A stretch of 17,037 bases of DNA from Conidiobolus incongruus B7586 (Eukaryota > Entomophthoromycota > Entomophthoromycetes > Entomophthorales > Conidiobolaceae). Positions 1-9,082 of the stretch are shown here, piece after piece. The stretch spans positions 1-17,037 of the forward strand of contig JNEM01010155.1 of the NCBI GenBank assembly GCA_000697335.1. The letters run 5' to 3'. Each line of letters begins with the position of its first letter. Position 1 is the stretch's first letter. Position numbers and translations under genes: made by a program. Under the pieces are notes generated by a model. That model was given only the letters and a program-made list of their open reading frames with translations. It did no database searches and was not told the origin of the DNA.

Positions 1-599
1 TTAATAAAAAATCTTATAAATATTTAATACAGATTAATAATAGATATTTATATAATACTTTAAAATATTAATAAAAACATATTAAAAATTGAATAATAAA
101 TATTTTTAATTTTATATTATTTTTTATAATTTTTTTAATTTATTAAATATTTAAAATAAAAAGAGTTATGTTTTAATTTCAAGAGTAATATTATTTTAAT
201 AACTAGTGTATTGATAAAAACAATCGTTTTTAATAATGTTAAAAGAGGATTATAATAAACAAAGATTGAGCTTAATAAATTAACCTTTTTTATAAGTATA
301 TATTAGTGTTATGTATTGTAATAAGTTTTGTAAATATAGTTATTAGAAAAGTATTGGTAATACAATTTAGTAGATAACTTATTAATAAGATTATTTATAT
401 AATTGATTCAGTGAATGATATATTTAACAGAGTGTATCCTTTGATTATAGACTGACAAAATCAGCTTGAGTTAGAATTAAAATTAGCTCATCTATCAAAT
501 CAAAATGGATGGGATTTTTGAAATACAACACTTAAAGTGATATTGTATTATCTGAAAATTTGTTAATTGTTTTGGTGTAATTGTATAATTTGAAGTGTA
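1..599. other. AT-rich non-coding flank
   Basis: No reading frame of useful length and no recognisable RNA gene on either strand. The first 200 bases are almost pure A/T. Composition becomes more mixed from about 420 to 600, next to the 3' end of the secreted-protein gene, where the 3' untranslated region of that gene is expected. Confidence 0.6.
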
Positions 600-605
600 T
601 TTATT
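600..605 (-). terminator. Candidate poly(A) signal of the secreted-protein gene
   Basis: The minus strand reads AATAAA here, about 29 bases past the TAG stop of the 148-residue secreted-protein gene. This is a canonical hexamer at a sensible distance, but in DNA this rich in A/T it can occur by chance, so the call rests mainly on position. Confidence 0.4.
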
Positions 606-633
606 GAAAATTGATAATTTAACAGATATCAAA

Positions 634-1080
634 CTAATTTCCATTGATAGATTGATTGATATTGTTATCACCCATTTTAAAGATGGGGCTATTGGTCACA
701 TTCTCACCTGATAATTGCTGTCTGTCACCCGCGACAACATTATGGTTAGTTGATTTATCTGTGTTTTGGTTACCGTTGCTACCAATGATACCTATACCAT
801 TGAGCAACTGTCTACGAGAGAGGGAGACATCTCGAGCGGCTGCCGAGATTTTGCTAGTGAAGACTTGTAAACTGTTACCCTGACCTACGAATAGACCGTC
901 TCCATGAACATCATTTGCTTGAGAATCTGATGAATTATGGGCATTGCCACCTCGATCACCAGCTCCGTTTTGACTACCACGTCTTTGGAGACCGTAGCTA
1001 CCAGGGTAAGATCTAACGTAAGGAGCAGCTGGGGCGGCCAAAGCGACGGACGTGAATAAGGCAATCAGTAAGAACTTCAT
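634..1080 (-). CDS. Small secreted Asn/Gly/Ser-rich protein, unknown function
   Basis: Single-exon gene of 148 residues ending in TAG. Residues 1-15 form a clear signal peptide (short basic N-terminus, hydrophobic core, ALA before a likely cleavage site ahead of APAAP), so the product should enter the secretory pathway. The mature part has no cysteine and no further hydrophobic helix, so it is neither a hydrophobin nor a typical disulfide-rich effector. It is rich in Asn, Gly, Ser and Gln, has two dibasic sites (Arg33-Arg34, Arg89-Arg90) where a Kex2-like protease could cut, and two N-glycosylation sequons (Asn49, Asn127). Short Gly-Asn motifs recur near residues 66-69, 100-104 and 137-148 (GDNNINQSINGN at the very end), suggesting a weak low-complexity repeat. 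Base composition is clearly coding-like against its AT-rich flanks. A TATA box lies about 70 bases upstream and AATAAA about 30 downstream. I do not recognise the family; a cell-wall or extracellular-matrix protein is a guess. Confidence 0.85.
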   Translation of the reverse strand: MKFLLIALFTSVALAAPAAPYVRSYPGSYGLQRRGSQNGAGDRGGNAHNSSDSQANDVHGDGLFVGQGNSLQVFTSKISAAARDVSLSRRQLLNGIGIIGSNGNQNTDKSTNHNVVAGDRQQLSGENVTNSPIFKMGDNNINQSINGN

Positions 1081-1147
1081 CGTTCGATTTTTAGATATAT
1101 TTTACACACTCAATAAATGATGATCAAATTTTGGATTCTAGCAATCA

Positions 1148-1154
1148 TTTTATA
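1148..1154 (-). promoter_or_regulatory. TATA box of the secreted-protein gene
   Basis: The minus strand reads TATAAAA, 68-74 bases upstream of the ATG at 1080. The spacing is nearly the same as for the TATA box of the methyltransferase-like gene, which strengthens the call. Confidence 0.5.
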
Positions 1155-1546
1155 TTGTTGTGGTTATTTGGTAATTATGAAACTTGGCTAAGTATAAATT
1201 GGTTTAAAAGTGATTATAATTAATGGATGATGCAAGTGAAGTTTACTGCTATTTAACAATATTGAAACTTAATGGCTGAGTCCTAAATTGATCCAATAGT
1301 AAATTCAATTGATTAATAAAAATCAATCATTAAAATACAGTATTTAAATTAATACTCGATAATAATAAATATTTGCAAAATTGAATACTGTTATTATAAA
1401 TGTTTTATAAATTTTTAATTTATGATTCAAATATAACTGATTAATTCTACAATATTTTTCACACAATATAAATTTTTAGCTCATTAAAAATTTATAATTG
1501 AAGAATTAGCTAATTTAGAATAGTATCAAACTTTAATAATATCAAC
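1155..1546. other. AT-rich spacer between secreted-protein gene and transposon
   Basis: No open frame, RNA gene or convincing repeat. It holds the distal promoter region of the secreted-protein gene and the DNA bordering the transposon insertion site. Confidence 0.5.
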
Positions 1547-1548
1547 TA

Positions 1549-1573
1549 TTAGTATAGAAATTAAGAAATGGCA
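1549..1573 (+). repeat. Left terminal inverted repeat, outer mariner
   Basis: Begins TTAGTATAG directly after the TA at 1547-1548. Its reverse complement matches 4164-4188 at 22 of 25 positions, and the similarity runs a few bases further inward through an A/T tract. Confidence 0.88.
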
Positions 1574-1590
1574 AATTTTTTAATTTCTGA

Positions 1591-1620
1591 TCTTTCAAAC
1601 ATATTATATGTTTTGAAAGA
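1591..1620. repeat. Subterminal hairpin in the left end of the outer mariner
   Basis: An imperfect palindrome: TCTTTCAAACATA pairs with TATGTTTTGAAAGA around a three-base loop with a single bulged base. The inner copy has a degraded version at the matching place. Subterminal inverted repeats in transposons often bind transposase, but here that is inference only. Confidence 0.55.
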
Positions 1621-1751
1621 TTATATATATATAAAATATATAGGAAAATAAATATTTTCAAACTAAATATATATATTCAATTTTAATTATTTTTTTTATT
1701 GAAATATTTTGATTTTAAAATTTACACTTAAATTTAAGCATGCTTAAACTA

Positions 1752-3068
1752 TTACCATAGAATTAAAGAAATAAGAAATTTTTTAATTTCTGATTTTTCA
1801 AATATATTATTAGTTTCAAATAAGTAAATATATATAAAACAAATAAGAAAATAAATAGTTTTGAATTATATATATATATATATATAATAATTTTTTTGAT
1901 TAAAAAATAAATTTTTTAAAATTAGTTGTTTAATTTAATCATGTTTAAACTAAATAGTAACCATCAAAAGTCTTTTATTTTAGTATTAGTAAAACTTAAC
2001 CACAAACCCTTTAAAATCATTTAAAATTTACAAACAGCTTTTGGTAATAAAACATTATCTAAATTAACAATTTATTGCTAGGTAAATTATTTTAAGGTTA
2101 GGAGAGAAACTACCCAAAACTTGTTAAAATCTAGAAGATTAATTTCAACTGTTACTCTTCTAATTATTAATAAAGTAAAAAATTATATTAAAAAGCACCT
2201 TTTTATTTTAGCTAGAGAATTATCAAGACACTTTAATATTAGTCACACAAGTATTTTATATATATTAAAGTTTAAATTAAAATTAATTAATAAAAATATA
2301 AAATAAGTACCTTATAATTTAACTAAAACTTAAAAAAAGCTAGAGTAGCTATTGTTAAACAAAACTTACTAAGGTATAACTAGAAACCAAAGCTTTTACA
2401 GTGAATTATTACAATTGATGAATCTTAGATTCTTTTATATAATCCTTTACTAAAACATAAATCAAAGTGTTGGATTAAACCAAATCAACCCCCTCTACAA
2501 ATTCCTTTAAATAAACATTTTATTGATAAGCAAATGTTAATTATAATAATAGATTATAATAGCATATGCTATTCTTATTTAGTTTTTAAAGGAAAATCTA
2601 TTAATAGTAAATTTTATATTTCTTTTTTAAATAAAACTATTTCTAATTGGTATTCTTAATATAATTTGAGAAAACCTATTATTTTACATGATAATTGCAA
2701 AATATATAAATTTAAAGTTGTAAAAAACTTTCTAATTAAAAATAACTGGAAAAAACTACCACATCTAGTATATTCTTTAGATTATAACCTATGTGATTAT
2801 AATTGTTTTAGGTAATTAAAAAACTAGCTTACAGGAAAAAAAATTTCTATAGGAAAATTTAATTGGTTTATAAAACATTAAATTTTAGTCTTTAATAAAA
2901 AGAATTATTTTTTAAGTGTTAGATCTTTACCAAAAGTATAGTAAAAAGTTATTAGAAATAAAAGAAATTATTAATTTTATATTATATATTTATTTTTACT
3001 TTGTATATATTAAAATGTTTATTTTTTTTCAATCACAAAAAATTCCCATTATTTAAATTATAAAGTAA
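1752..3068 (+). mobile_element. Inner mariner (DD34D) transposon nested in the outer copy
   Basis: A 1317-bp copy of the same family, inserted into a TA of the outer element. It starts TTACCATAG and ends ...AAAGTAA, with TA at 1750-1751 on the left and 3069-3070 on the right. The terminal inverted repeats are weaker than those of the outer copy (roughly two thirds of about 33 positions match) but align with that copy's ends. Excising it rejoins outer-element sequence that aligns across the junction with the uninterrupted inner copy (around 1945-1970), which supports insertion rather than tandem duplication. By eye, the two transposase regions are roughly 80-85% identical in DNA. About 200 bp of non-coding left end and 94 bp of right end flank the transposase remnant. 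An AT dinucleotide run lies at 1867-1886. Confidence 0.88.
1990..2974 (+). pseudogene. Mariner transposase remnant (inner copy)
   Basis: Broken transposase of the DDE/D integrase-fold superfamily; when intact it would cut and paste the element at TA sites. Recognisable parts in order: a helix-turn-helix region (about 2121-2306, ending just before a degraded form of the mariner W-[VI]-P-x-x-L-T signature), the first acidic residue in TIDES (Asp codon 2417-2419), the second in LHDNC (2690-2692), then a PHLVYS...CDYN segment with the third Asp at 2795-2797. There are 34 residues between the second and third, hence DD34D; all three acidic residues are still encoded. The likely native stop is TAA at 2972-2974. 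The frame carries many internal stops plus at least one single-base deletion relative to the outer copy, between the helix-turn-helix and the first Asp. Most stops fall where the family or the other copy has Trp or Gln. The N-terminal limit is approximate. Confidence 0.88.
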
Positions 3069-3109
3069 TAGATTATAATTATCAAAAGGCTTTTATTTTT
3101 ATATCTTTA

Positions 3110-4094
3110 AAACTTAACCATAAACCCTTTAAAATTATCTAAAACTTGCAAACAGCTTATAGAGATGGTGTTTTATCTAAAACTACCATATATCACTAGA
3201 TTTGTAATTTTAAAGCTAGAAGGGACACTATTTAAAATTTACCAAAATCTAAAAGATTAATTTCTACTGTTATTTTTTTACTTACCAATAAAGTAAAAAA
3301 ATATATTAAGAAATACCCTTTTATTTTTGCTAGAGAACTATTAAAGCAATTTAATATTAATTATATAACCATGTTATATTTACTTAAGTTTAAACTTAGA
3401 TTAATTAATAAAAATGTAAAATGGATACCTTATAATTTAACAAAAACCTAAAAGAAAACTAAAGTAGCTATAGCTAAACTAAACTTATTAAGGTATAACT
3501 AAAAACAAAGGTTTTTACAGTAAATACTTACAATTAATGAATCTTAGATTCTTTTATATAATCCTTTACCTAAAAATAAAACAAGATGTTGGGTTAAGCT
3601 AAATCAATCCCCTCTATAAATTCTAATGAATAAGCACTTTAAATATAAATGAATGTTAATTGTTGTAATAGATTATAATGATATATGGTTTTTTTTATTT
3701 AATACCTCAAGGAAAATCAATTAATAGTAAGTTATATATTATTTTTTTAAATAAAACAATTTCTAAATGGTGTTCTCAATATAAATTAAAAACACTTATT
3801 ATTTTGCATAATAATTGTAAAATACATAAAGCTAAAGCTGTAAAAGATTTTTTATATAAAAAAAATTAGAGGGAGTTACCACATCTAGTATATTCACCTG
3901 ATTATAATCTATGTGATTATAATTGTTTTAGATAATTAAAAAAACAGCTTACAGGAAAAAAAATTCCTGCAAACAAATTAAATTGGTTTGTGAAACATTA
4001 AATTTCAGTCCTTAATAAAAAGAACTGTTTTTTAGGTATTAAAAGCTTACCAAAGGTATAGAAAAGAGTTATTAATAATAAAAGAAGCTATTAA
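3110..4094 (+). pseudogene. Mariner transposase remnant (outer copy)
   Basis: Second broken transposase of the same family. The N-terminal half keeps a helix-turn-helix-like stretch and the mariner signature KWIPYNLTK (around 3419-3445). The catalytic core reads INES, LHNNC and CDYN: the first and second acidic codons (3536-3538 and 3810-3812) are AAT (Asn), only the third Asp (3915-3917) remains, and the spacing of 34 residues is kept. The likely native stop is TAA at 4092-4094, equivalent to that of the inner copy. One single-base insertion relative to the inner copy lies near 3690, and several internal stops are present. A 63-codon open stretch (3678-3869) is a surviving piece of this gene, not a separate gene. 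Confidence 0.88.
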
Positions 4095-4163
4095 TTTTAT
4101 ATTATTCATTAATTTTTTTATATTATTTATTAATTTATTTGTTTAATTTTAATTTTAAAATTG

Positions 4164-4188
4164 TGCCATTACTTAATTTCTGCACTAA
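4164..4188 (-). repeat. Right terminal inverted repeat, outer mariner
   Basis: Ends ...TTTCTGCACTAA immediately before TA at 4189-4190. The reverse complement matches 1549-1573 at 22 of 25 positions. Confidence 0.88.
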
Positions 4189-4190
4189 TA

Positions 4191-5000
4191 TTAACATAAT
4201 AAATTCAATCATTAAAATTATAGCTCAATTATAGTAATAATACATTTTCTTACATACATATCCAGTTAATATTATAATATAAAAACTTAAAAATCTGAAT
4301 TTAATATGAAGCTTTGGAAAATAATTATAAACTTTGTTATAATCAATTATTTAAAAAACAAGTTTTATTGATTTGATTCAATTTTCAATGGTTGAAAATG
4401 TTCTCTTTAAGAAATGAAAAATCACTACCTAATAATCCAATTTCCAAGTATTTTATTATTTGAAAATTAACAGATTATTAAAATTAATTTTTCTAATAAT
4501 AATTATATAATAGGAACAATCTATCGAATAAATTGATCGATTATTGAATGCAATAGTTTAAAAGATTTCGGCCTATTAATTGGCAGATATTTTGTATGAA
4601 ATTTTTTGAAGTGGATTAAAGTGTTAAATTTGATATTTGAGTGATAATGGTAAATATCAAAAAAAAATTATAAAAATATAAATTGAATCAAAATTCAAAG
4701 TTCATATATACTGTTTAAATTTAATGATTTAACAACTTTCAAAATTTGATCAATCCTATATTAGAAAAATTGGTGGAAATTCTCAGTTGATATATCATGA
4801 CATGTTTGGTTAAGATAAATTTCAATGATATTATCCAATAATAATAAATCTTAAAAATCCCCATTGAATCGAATTCAAAAATGATAAGAGATTCCAGTAT
4901 AATATAATTTTTATTAATAATAAATTTAAAATAGTCAAAGAATCGCCAAAATTTGAAAGGATCACGGACGGTTAACTTGGAAAAGGGGGAGTAGTCGATG
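4191..5000. other. AT-rich spacer and 3' flank of the P5B ATPase gene
   Basis: No supported gene. The last stretch should hold the 3' untranslated region of the ATPase; the minus strand reads AATAAA at 4915-4910, about 85 bases past the stop, a possible poly(A) signal. A minus-strand open frame (4739-5050) is only the AT-rich continuation of an alternative frame over the ATPase end. Confidence 0.5.
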
Positions 5001-8000
5001 CTACCGATAACCATCGTGTTTGTTACCAAGGTAAGTGTCATCCTCGTCACTGCTCAATTCCCTTTCGGACATAGTTGGGCTTGATGTCTTGGTTAATTTG
5101 TAACCTCCTTGAGTTTTTTGAGCTTTATAGCGACGAGATAATTTCTTGCAAATGGTGTGGATCAATTCGACTCCGTAGAATTCATACACCAAGGCAGTTA
5201 CGAAGTTGAGAGCAGCGTAGATTAGGATGGTGTAATGCATTTCAGAGGGCAAGTCAGTCAATTCGAGTACATTGTTGGCCCATTCAAAGCCTCCCAAACT
5301 CAGCATGATGGAAATTGCTGTGAGAATGATGACGGTGGCCATGAAGGGATAATTGGAGAACATGGATCGACGGTGACGAGCTCCCAAAGAAAAGATCACA
5401 GCAACGAAAATGTATTGGAAAGAAGATACCAGAAAAAGAGTAGAGTTATCATGGTTCAGAATGTTCTTTTCATCGGGATCGAAATCAGGCTTTTCGTACC
5501 AGGGCTTAGTGTGGATGTAGAGCCATGCACAAGCTTGGAAAATGATCACAATGATAGTTTGACCAGCGAAAGATGAAATGACACGAGGAGACATGAGGGA
5601 TGAGGTAGGACTCTTCTTATGGATCTTAGCATTGGCTTCAGTACGTCCCATGAAGATAGCAAGAGGAATAATTGTAAACAGGTCAAACCATAAGAATTGG
5701 AAGTCACCAAGACCAGAGCCATAGTAGTAGAGAATAATGATGGAGGTGAATTGGATGACCGAGTAAAGGGCCATGTACTTGAAGCAGCTGAAACTAGTGA
5801 CGAGAGCAGCACGGCCTTCACGAATAACCTTGGAAACACAACGAATATCAGTGATGCGGGAGGTGAATGGAGCAGCTACAGAAGCTTCAGCTTCGGAGAG
5901 AGAAATACCCATATCAGCAGCCTTCAAAGCACCGCAATCGTTAGCACCATCACCACAGAAACCAACAGTGTAGTCGAGTTGTTGCAATTTTTCAACCAAT
6001 TCCTGCTTTTCATCGGGGGACATACGGGCATAGACAGCGGTTTTGGCGAGCATTTTGTTGATTATAGTTTCCTCAGAAAAGTCCATGATCCATCTGAAAG
6101 CTTCACCGGTGACTGCAAGACTGTAGTTGGTGCAAGTATCGGCAGAGGGGCGTAAAGTAACTGAATCCAGGCGCATAGTGTTATCGTCAATAGATTCCCA
6201 AATGACTCTGTCGGCAGTATTGTTATTAATAGCGTCTATGACCTTTGGAACGAAGACAACGGCCTTTTCGTCAACGATGCCACATTGCTTAGCGACACTG
6301 ATAGCAGTCAAGTGGTTGTCACCAGTGCACATGACTTGACGGATGTTGGCATTAGCGAGAGTCTTGATGGATGAGACAGTCATTTCTTTCAACTTGTTTT
6401 CAAATACAATTAATCCCAAGAAAGACAAATCACTCTCATATTCGGTACGCTTAGCCTTGCCGAGATTAGCAATGTCAATAGAATCCAAGCTCTTACCAGC
6501 AATGGCAATGACACGATAGCCTTGATGTGTATAAGAAGCGACCAATTCGTGGTAGTTGGGAGGAAGAGTTTCGGGACGGCAGAGAGGAGCAGTCATGATT
6601 TCGGGAGCACCCTTCAAAAACACTTCATAAGTACTAGATTTCCATCTTTGGACAACCACGGACATTCTGCGGAGAGAGGACACGAATTCAAAAGTATTCA
6701 AGATCTTGATTTCGGTGTAATCCTTAGGTAATGCAGCAGAAAGAGAATAGTCCATGGAGTAGCGAGGGGTGTGAGGGGGTCTGACAATAATAGCAGAGTG
6801 ATGGTCTTCATTTTCAGAGTTATGTTCTTTGCCTCCTTCATCCAAGCTCCATTGGGTGAATTCAAACATCTTCAAATCCAAGGGATCGCCCATAAGAGTA
6901 CCGTTGACATTCTTGATAGAATGACAAGTAGCAAGAGCATACATCAAATCAATGGGAGAGTGAGTTTCAGGATCTTCAATGGGAAAGGGAGTGATTTCCA
7001 AGTTATCGAACTCACTGTTCTTGATATCATGAACACCCAGCACATCCAAACCATCTTCAGTCAAAGTACCAGTTTTGTCAAAGCAAATGATATCGACTTT
7101 ACCACATACATTAACTCTAGAGGGAGCAATACAGAAAATATCGGATTTCTTCAATCTAGAAATGGCGAACGATAAACCGATGGACATAGTAGCGGGGAGG
7201 GCTGGAGGTACAACAATAGTGATCAAATCCAAAGCCTTCATCACAATTTGACGCCATGATACACCAATGGTAAGGAATTGCCATAAGGAAATAAAAAACC
7301 CAATCAATGCAACACCAAACAACATAGCGACGAAGTAGAAGGAATCGCGATAAAACTTGAAGAGATTGGGGCGAGGATACAAAATAGAACGAACCAAACT
7401 TCCCTTAGTGGTATTATATCCAGATCTGATGACCATAGCAATAGCTTGCTTCTTGTCAGTGTTTCTGTCGGGATGAACGTTTGCAGGAACGGGACCAGGG
7501 CGAATACGAACAATGTGAGTACCTGAGAAGAGGAGAGACTTGCTCAATTCAGGGCTGAAGAGACCAGAAGAGTTCATTCTGGGACCGAATTCCTCGAAGA
7601 CAAGGTTCATGTCGGAGATGGGAATCTTGGAAACAGGAATACTTTCACCAGTCAGCATACTTTCGTTGATAACACAATCACCTTGAAGTAAGAGAGAATC
7701 ACAAGGGAATATGTTAAAGTCCTCAGAGTTCAGTTCGAAAATATCGCCAGGAACGAGGAAATCGGAATCAATCACCTGCCACTTGCGGTTTCTGTACACA
7801 TTCACAGGAACTACGCAACGTGCCATCTTTCTCATCTTCCTCAAATTCTTTCTGGTATCGATCAAAGTGGTAGTAATGGAAAATACAGAAATGACAAAGA
7901 TACAAGAAGCATAGTAATAGTAATCTTCAAAACACCACAATACAATACTAAAGATTTGGAAGCAATAGAAAGGATTCAAGACTTCATCAAATAGAAGCTT

Positions 8001-9082
8001 GGGGATGGACTTTTTGGGGATTTCAATTACATTGGGGCCGAAGAGCTGATGACGTTCAGTATACTCCTGAGAAGTCAATCCACTGTGGCAGGATGATAAG
8101 TTGCTCCAGCGGAAATCTTGCCAGAGTCGTAGCTCTTGGAAGGTGTTGGTCACAGGGTTGAGAATAAAGCGCACAAAGCGATATTCAAATCCCTTTAATT
8201 TAGTAATTGAAGATAAATTATCGAATTGAGGTTGATCTTGTTTGGATTCACCTTTAGCTTGATCGTGCTAATTGAAATAAAAGTTAGAATAAATTATATA
8301 TAATAGTTAAATTTACTTACATTATAGAATAAAGAATTGATACCACCAGCATAATTAAAATTGAAAATTTCAACAATATCAAATTCGCCAAATTGATTCT
8401 AGAATAAAAATTAGATTTAATAATTAATAATAAAAAGATACATAAAACTTACTTCAATGACGATCCAGTCAGCTTTATCCAATTCAATTTGTTCTCCGAC
8501 TAACCTAATACGATACTTGGGCAACCAACGCAATACTAAATAGGCAATACCAAGGGTAAAGATACATAATAAGATATACATGAACCATTTCAACTTGTTG
8601 GTACGATAACCAGTTACAGTAATGTAAAGATCATCACTCTCCAAGTCGAACTTCTGACTTACAGCAGCAGAAGGGGGAATAAAAGTTGAGTTCCTGTTAA
8701 ATTCATCGGAATTCTTAGGAGAGTTAAAGTCGTGAATATTTAAAGTATCCTCTGATACTTGTACCTTTTCTTGATCAGTTTGATCCATATCGCTCATAAG
8801 TAAACTATACTCGTTCAATGGAGAATCTTGATTGATGTAATCGTCTTCCGAATCGGACCAATCCAACTGCTTTGAACGATATCTTAATTTGCTTTTCTGT
8901 TTAGTTGAATGTTTGAAACTAGGGGCTAATGTGTTAGAACTAGAAGTAGACGCACTACTCTGTTGTAATTTAAAAGTATTGGCAAGTGGACTCTGTAAAC
9001 CTTCTTGATAGTTAGTACTTCCGTATAAGTAATTGACTTTCGTTTCTTTGATATTTTTTGAATTTTTCAAATTATTTGACAT
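5001..9082 (-). CDS. P5B-type ATPase (Ypk9/ATP13A2 family)
   Basis: Three exons: 9082-8453, 8398-8321 and 8267-5001, joined in phase 0, giving 1324 residues and a TAG stop. P5B ATPases sit in vacuole/lysosome or endosome membranes; animal ATP13A2 exports polyamines from lysosomes and yeast Ypk9 protects against metals. Visible parts: an acidic, Ser-rich cytosolic N-terminus (about 1-160); a first hydrophobic segment (about 165-188) ending in LVLRWLP; the actuator loop TGES (442-445, catalytic Glu444); the P5B signature PPALP (590-594) in the fourth core helix, which rules out P5A, where PPELP is usual; DKTGTLT with phosphorylated Asp633; DPLDLKMFE and KGAPE (788-792) in the nucleotide-binding domain; CTGDN; and the hinge GDGAND (1008-1013). 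Several membrane helices follow, then a charged tail containing SSDEDD. All catalytic residues are present and the length is within the family range (Ypk9 is about 1470, ATP13A2 about 1180). The start is the first ATG of the open first exon; no TATA box is obvious. Confidence 0.95.
8268..8320 (-). other. Intron 2 of the P5B ATPase gene
   Basis: 53 nt, donor GTAAGT, acceptor TTAG, phase 0, lying between ...FYN and HDQAK.... Splicing is needed to link the 26-codon middle exon to the catalytic exon, and the joined frame stays open. Confidence 0.88.
8399..8452 (-). other. Intron 1 of the P5B ATPase gene
   Basis: 54 nt, donor GTAAGT, acceptor TTCTAG, phase 0. It splits ...DWIVIE from NQFGEFDIVE...; reading through the donor gives an unrelated short tail and a stop. 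Confidence 0.88.

Larger units (their letters stand above)
1549..4188 (+). mobile_element. Outer mariner (DD34D) transposon, split by a second copy
   Basis: Decayed Tc1/mariner-superfamily element. Its two ends, 1549-1573 and 4164-4188, are inverted repeats matching at 22 of 25 positions, both starting 5'-TTAGT, and each is bordered by TA (1547-1548 and 4189-4190), the target-site duplication of this superfamily. The element is interrupted: 1549-1751 is its left end, 1752-3068 is a second mariner copy, and 3071-4188 is the remainder. Removing the insert and one TA leaves 1321 bp, almost exactly the size of the insert (1317 bp) and typical of mariners. The left end aligns along its length with the left end of the insert (1752 to about 1960), which at first looks like a 200-bp tandem repeat. 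The transposase is on the plus strand and broken. Confidence 0.9.

Noticed and set aside
656-883. Plus-strand 75-codon frame opposite the secreted-protein gene
   Set aside because: The minus-strand frame has a clean signal peptide, TATA box and poly(A) signal; the plus-strand frame has none of these and no domain.
1549-1960. A 200-bp tandem duplication next to the transposons
   Set aside because: The second unit begins with a mariner inverted-repeat end after a TA and continues into the transposase. The two units are the left ends of two nested elements, not a satellite or segmental tandem repeat.
1990-4094. Reassigned TAA/TAG codons that would make the transposases readable
   Set aside because: The three host genes end cleanly at TAG, TGA and TAG just where their products should end. 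The transposase copies also differ by single-base indels and have different stops at matching codons, so they are decayed rather than written in another code.
4739-5050. Minus-strand 103-codon frame at the end of the ATPase gene
   Set aside because: It overlaps the ATPase tail in another frame and then runs through A/T-rich DNA with Ile/Phe/Asn/Lys-biased codons; no splice arrangement or family resemblance supports it.
5235-7914. Several plus-strand open frames of 66-152 codons across the ATPase gene
   Set aside because: They are antisense shadows of the conserved ATPase exon. They start and stop arbitrarily, show no domains, and lie opposite the part with unmistakable P-type ATPase motifs. 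Minus-strand frames 5546-5839 and 7304-7513 are off-frame shadows of the same exon.
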